Source of the DNA: Peribolospora baueri
Lineage: Eukaryota; Basidiomycota; Peribolosporomycetes; Peribolosporales; Peribolosporaceae
DNA: 64,000 nucleotides
Direction of reading: 5' to 3'
Assembly: GCA_029717555.1 (NCBI GenBank)
Contig: JAMDHS010000008.1
Coordinates: 124,001 to 188,000 of the forward strand
Shown here: piece by piece, positions 61,378 to 64,000 of the stretch
How the letters are laid out: each line of letters opens with the position of its first letter
Numbering within the stretch: the stretch's first letter is position 1
The notes under the pieces: generated by a model
The model's database searches: none
The model's input: the letters and a program-made list of their open reading frames with translations, nothing else
Told to the model about the DNA's origin: nothing
Position numbers and translations under genes: made by a program

Positions 61378-62066
61378 ACGCCGTCCCGCCGTCGACCGGC
61401 GCTACCCGGTCCATCCTGCGGGCGCGCTCAGGCGCCTACGTGCAACCCGTACGCTCCCTCCCCCCTCCCCATCTTCGGTTTTTGACGTTCTTTGAGTTTG
61501 CCCGGTCAGCCTTGCGGTAATGTTTAGTTTCGTTCGAATGCCGCTCGCTTTACCGCGGTAGCATCCCTCCCTCCCTGTAGCTTCTTTATTTTATTTTTTT
61601 TTCCTTTCCTTGCCGGCCTCGAAGAGGTATTTTCCGTTTCTTCTTCCCCTCCTCGATCACGATCCACATCACCGCCCCATTTGATACCTGCTCGCTAGAT
61701 CTCCACGCATCGCGCGTCGCGAGCACTCCAGTTCCACCCACCCATCCATCCATCCATCCGTCCGTCCGTCCATCCAATCATCCGTCTTAGCCCATCCATC
61801 TTGTCCGCACTTTTCCGTCGATCCACGCACCTACCTGTTGCCCCTAATCCCTCCGTATCAAGCTTTCGTAAACGTTCGTTTTTTTGTGGGTTTTTTGTGT
61901 ATGGACGAAGAGGATTGACGAATGGATGGACGATACAGTAGGCTCGCCTGTTCGAATGAAAGGCAGAGGCCGGGTATATCTCAGCTACATTGGTGTACAG
62001 CCTAGTATGGGGACAAAAAAAGACTACATGCGACGTCACGACTTCCACGTCATCCACCGTCGTCTC
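61378..62066. other. Intergenic region between convergent ATG3 and TFIIIA-like gene
   Basis: About 690 bp with poly-T (61590) and CATC/CGTC tetranucleotide repeats (61740-61775). No gene is seen. Confidence 0.5.
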
Positions 62067-63975
62067 TTATTCCCCGTCGCCATGGCCCCCGCCGGCAGTA
62101 CCGTCTCTCCTCTTCCGCGGCGCCCCCAACCAGATCCTCAGCTCCTCATCCTCCAGCCTGACCCCGTGCATAGACGCCAGGTGCCGTCGGAGGTCGTACA
62201 CGCGTGAGAAGCGATATTGGCAAGGATCGGTCAGATCTCTGTCATCTTCAACGTCGACGTCGTCGTCGTCATCGTCGTTCGTCTCCTTGCTCGCGTCCGA
62301 TCCTGATGTTTCGCAGCGGCGACATCGCACAGGCGCCGTCGCCACCGGTCCGTGCACAGGAGACGTAGCCCGTCCGGCGGTGCTGGGCGAGATGGGCGCG
62401 CTTGCAGTGGCGTCTGGATCTGATTCAAGGCCTTCGAGGACGATCGTGGGCCAAGGACAAGCGTAAACGCGCAGACGAGGGCCGGCGCTCTGACTTCTGC
62501 GTCTTCCGTTTCCGTCCACGGGCGTCGTCGTCTCGGCAGCTTGGTCATCGTTTGAGGGAGCGTATCCAGCACCGGTGAGAAGGTCCACCTTGGATCGTTT
62601 CGATCCCCTCGATGCCGGAGTTCGAGATACGGAACGAGCTCGTTTGCGGCCATTCATCAACGTCGTTGCCGAGTCGCCACGAGAACGAGAGTCCGTGCGG
62701 GAAGAAGCGTCGTCGCTCGCCTCTCGGTCATTCGCTCCGTTCGTCCTAGACCTGTCGGCGTCCGAGTACACCTCTGCTGCCTCCTCAACTCCTTTCGCCG
62801 CGTCACGGTCATGCAACTTGCCATGTCGGAGGAGAAGGTGCTTGTGTCCAAAAGCTTTTCCGCAGACCTTGCCGTTGACTTCACGGTCGCAGACGAAGGG
62901 ACGAAGGCCGAGATGAGCCGTGTTCACATGCGTCCGAAGAGCATACGCCTGGCGAAGAAGAGGCAAAAACACGGGGCATCGACGAAGGCGTCAGCCATCG
63001 CTTTGCTTCATGGCGAGTGACCTCTTTGTTGCGCACATCAAGCGTTCGCCGACTCACAGACTTGAAAGCCTTGTCGCATGCCTCCCAATCGCAGACATGG
63101 TCTCTCCCGCGCTGACCACCCCCCAAGCGCTTCGCCTCGTCCTCTCCCTCCCCATCTTCACTCTCTCCGGATACTGCACTTCTCTCCTCGCTCAACAGTC
63201 GACGCCTCTTCTCTTCCATTTTCCGATCCTCGTGCGCCATCAGGTGTCCGCGAAGGCCGCGAGCGCTCGTGAACGTGCGTCCGCTGCACTCGGGGTACGG
63301 GCACGTGGGAGGATGGGCCTGGCGGAGGTGGGCCTGGAGGTCGGTCCAAGTACGGAAGGAGTAGACAGCGGGATTCGACGGGCCTTGAGAGGGCGGGTCA
63401 TGAGGGAGGCTGCAGACGTATCTTGAGCCTGAATCCGGCGACAGTAAACCTATATTGAGCACCACATCCCTTGATGGTTCGAGCAATCACACAGAGACAA
63501 TAATTGCGCACCATCATGTGTTCTCTCATGTTTGCGCAGCTTGCTCCCCGTCGGGAAGCTCTTCTCGCACCCTTCATGTGAGCATTCAAACGGCCTGGTG
63601 CCAGGCGCATTGTGCGCCTCGGCGACGTGCTCACGAAGCTGCTTGTGTTTGGCGAACGATTCGGGACAGTTAGGTTTGGGGCACTGGAGCGGGAAGCGAA
63701 GACGGGGACGACCGAGGTGTAAGTTCCGAAATCCAAACGAAGTAGTGCAGATACACATGTGGTGGTACGCCATGAGAGCCCACCTCAAAAGCGTTCTCCC
63801 CGTCATGCGCATCTGTATGCCTCTTCAAATGCTGCGCCGTCCAAAACCGTTTACCGCATGCTGGGCGATCACATCTGAAAGGCTTGTTGTCACTCGGTTG
63901 GTGTGTCCTCGCGTGCGCGTGGAGGTGCGATTCACGACGGTAAGTGTTCGAACAATGCAGACAAGCAAAGGGGCG
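62067..63975 (-). CDS. TFIIIA-like C2H2 zinc-finger protein, 5' partial
   Basis: Minus-strand exons in the window are 63784-63975, 63512-63683, 63058-63428 and 62067-62948 (about 538 residues). An acceptor TATAG precedes 63975, so at least one more 5' exon lies beyond the right edge. About eight or nine C2H2 fingers in tandem are visible, for example CDRPACGKRFWTAQHLKRH, CPKPNCPESFAKHKQLREH, CSHEGCEKSFPTGSKLRKH, CPYPECSGRTFTSARGLRGH, CDWEACDKAFKSAYALRTH and one with CGKAFGHKHLLLRH. A long Ser/Arg/Asp-rich spacer and a last weaker finger (YRFSRVYDLRRHLASMH) follow. This order, with a spacer before the final finger, fits fungal TFIIIA, which binds the 5S rRNA gene internal promoter. Another multi-finger factor is possible. 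Confidence 0.85.
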
Positions 63976-64000
63976 CTATAGGAGGCGTAAAAAGAGCAAG

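Overview
This window is fungal nuclear DNA. It is GC-rich and crowded with protein genes, most of them split by many short introns (about 50-200 nt, GTGAGT/GTAAGT donors, YAG acceptors). Gene content (PIG-U, Gpi18, Hub1, an Atg3 ending in an acidic tail, a Gcn4-type bZIP factor, a RIO2/EBP2 pair) and intron density suggest a basidiomycete. A Pucciniomycotina yeast of the Rhodotorula/Sporobolomyces type is my best guess, but that is inference. No transposon, viral relic, rRNA, convincing tRNA or CRISPR array was seen. Exon coordinates were worked out by hand from splice consensus, frame continuity and family motifs.

Layout. 0-10 kb: 3' part of an RSC9/ARID2-like chromatin remodeller, a GCN4-type bZIP gene with a uORF-bearing leader, and a 13-exon MFS transporter, all on +. 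10.6-19.5 kb: MPDU1-like dolichol-mannose gene (-), HUB1/UBL5 (+), a zinc alcohol/formaldehyde dehydrogenase in at least 14 small exons (-) that shows possible lesions, and nucleolar EBP2 (-). 19.8-34.8 kb: a Gfo/Idh/MocA oxidoreductase (+), RIO2 kinase (-), a SWD3/WDR5-like WD40 protein (+), V-ATPase assembly factor PKR1 (-), SPT5 (-) and mitochondrial EF-Tu (+). 34.8-41 kb: a looser, intron-poor stretch with two secreted enzymes, a LIP-family lipase (+) and a BBE-type FAD oxidase (-). 41.2-46.7 kb: mediator kinase CDK8/SSN3 (-), CutA (+), GPI mannosyltransferase GPI18 (-). 46.7-48.9 kb has no gene I can assign. 49-64 kb: a small divergent bZIP gene (+), isopentenyl-diphosphate isomerase (-), eIF3k (+), importin alpha (-), GPI transamidase subunit PIG-U/GAB1 (-), autophagy E2 ATG3 (+), and a TFIIIA-like zinc-finger gene (-) that runs off the right edge.

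How they fit together. Most genes are unrelated housekeeping genes in head-to-head or tail-to-tail pairs. Head-to-head pairs share promoters of about 270-440 bp, and several carry a CACGTG core. Transcription and chromatin are well represented (RSC9, SPT5, SWD3, CDK8, TFIIIA, two bZIPs), as is ribosome biogenesis and translation (EBP2, RIO2, eIF3k, EF-Tu). Three genes serve dolichol-mannose/GPI-anchor synthesis (MPDU1-like, GPI18, PIG-U), and IDI feeds the isoprenoid pathway that supplies dolichol. The most notable observations are the spliced uORF in the GCN4-like leader, the shattered dehydrogenase gene with a 10-nt exon, two GC-AG introns, and perfect palindromes in two promoters.
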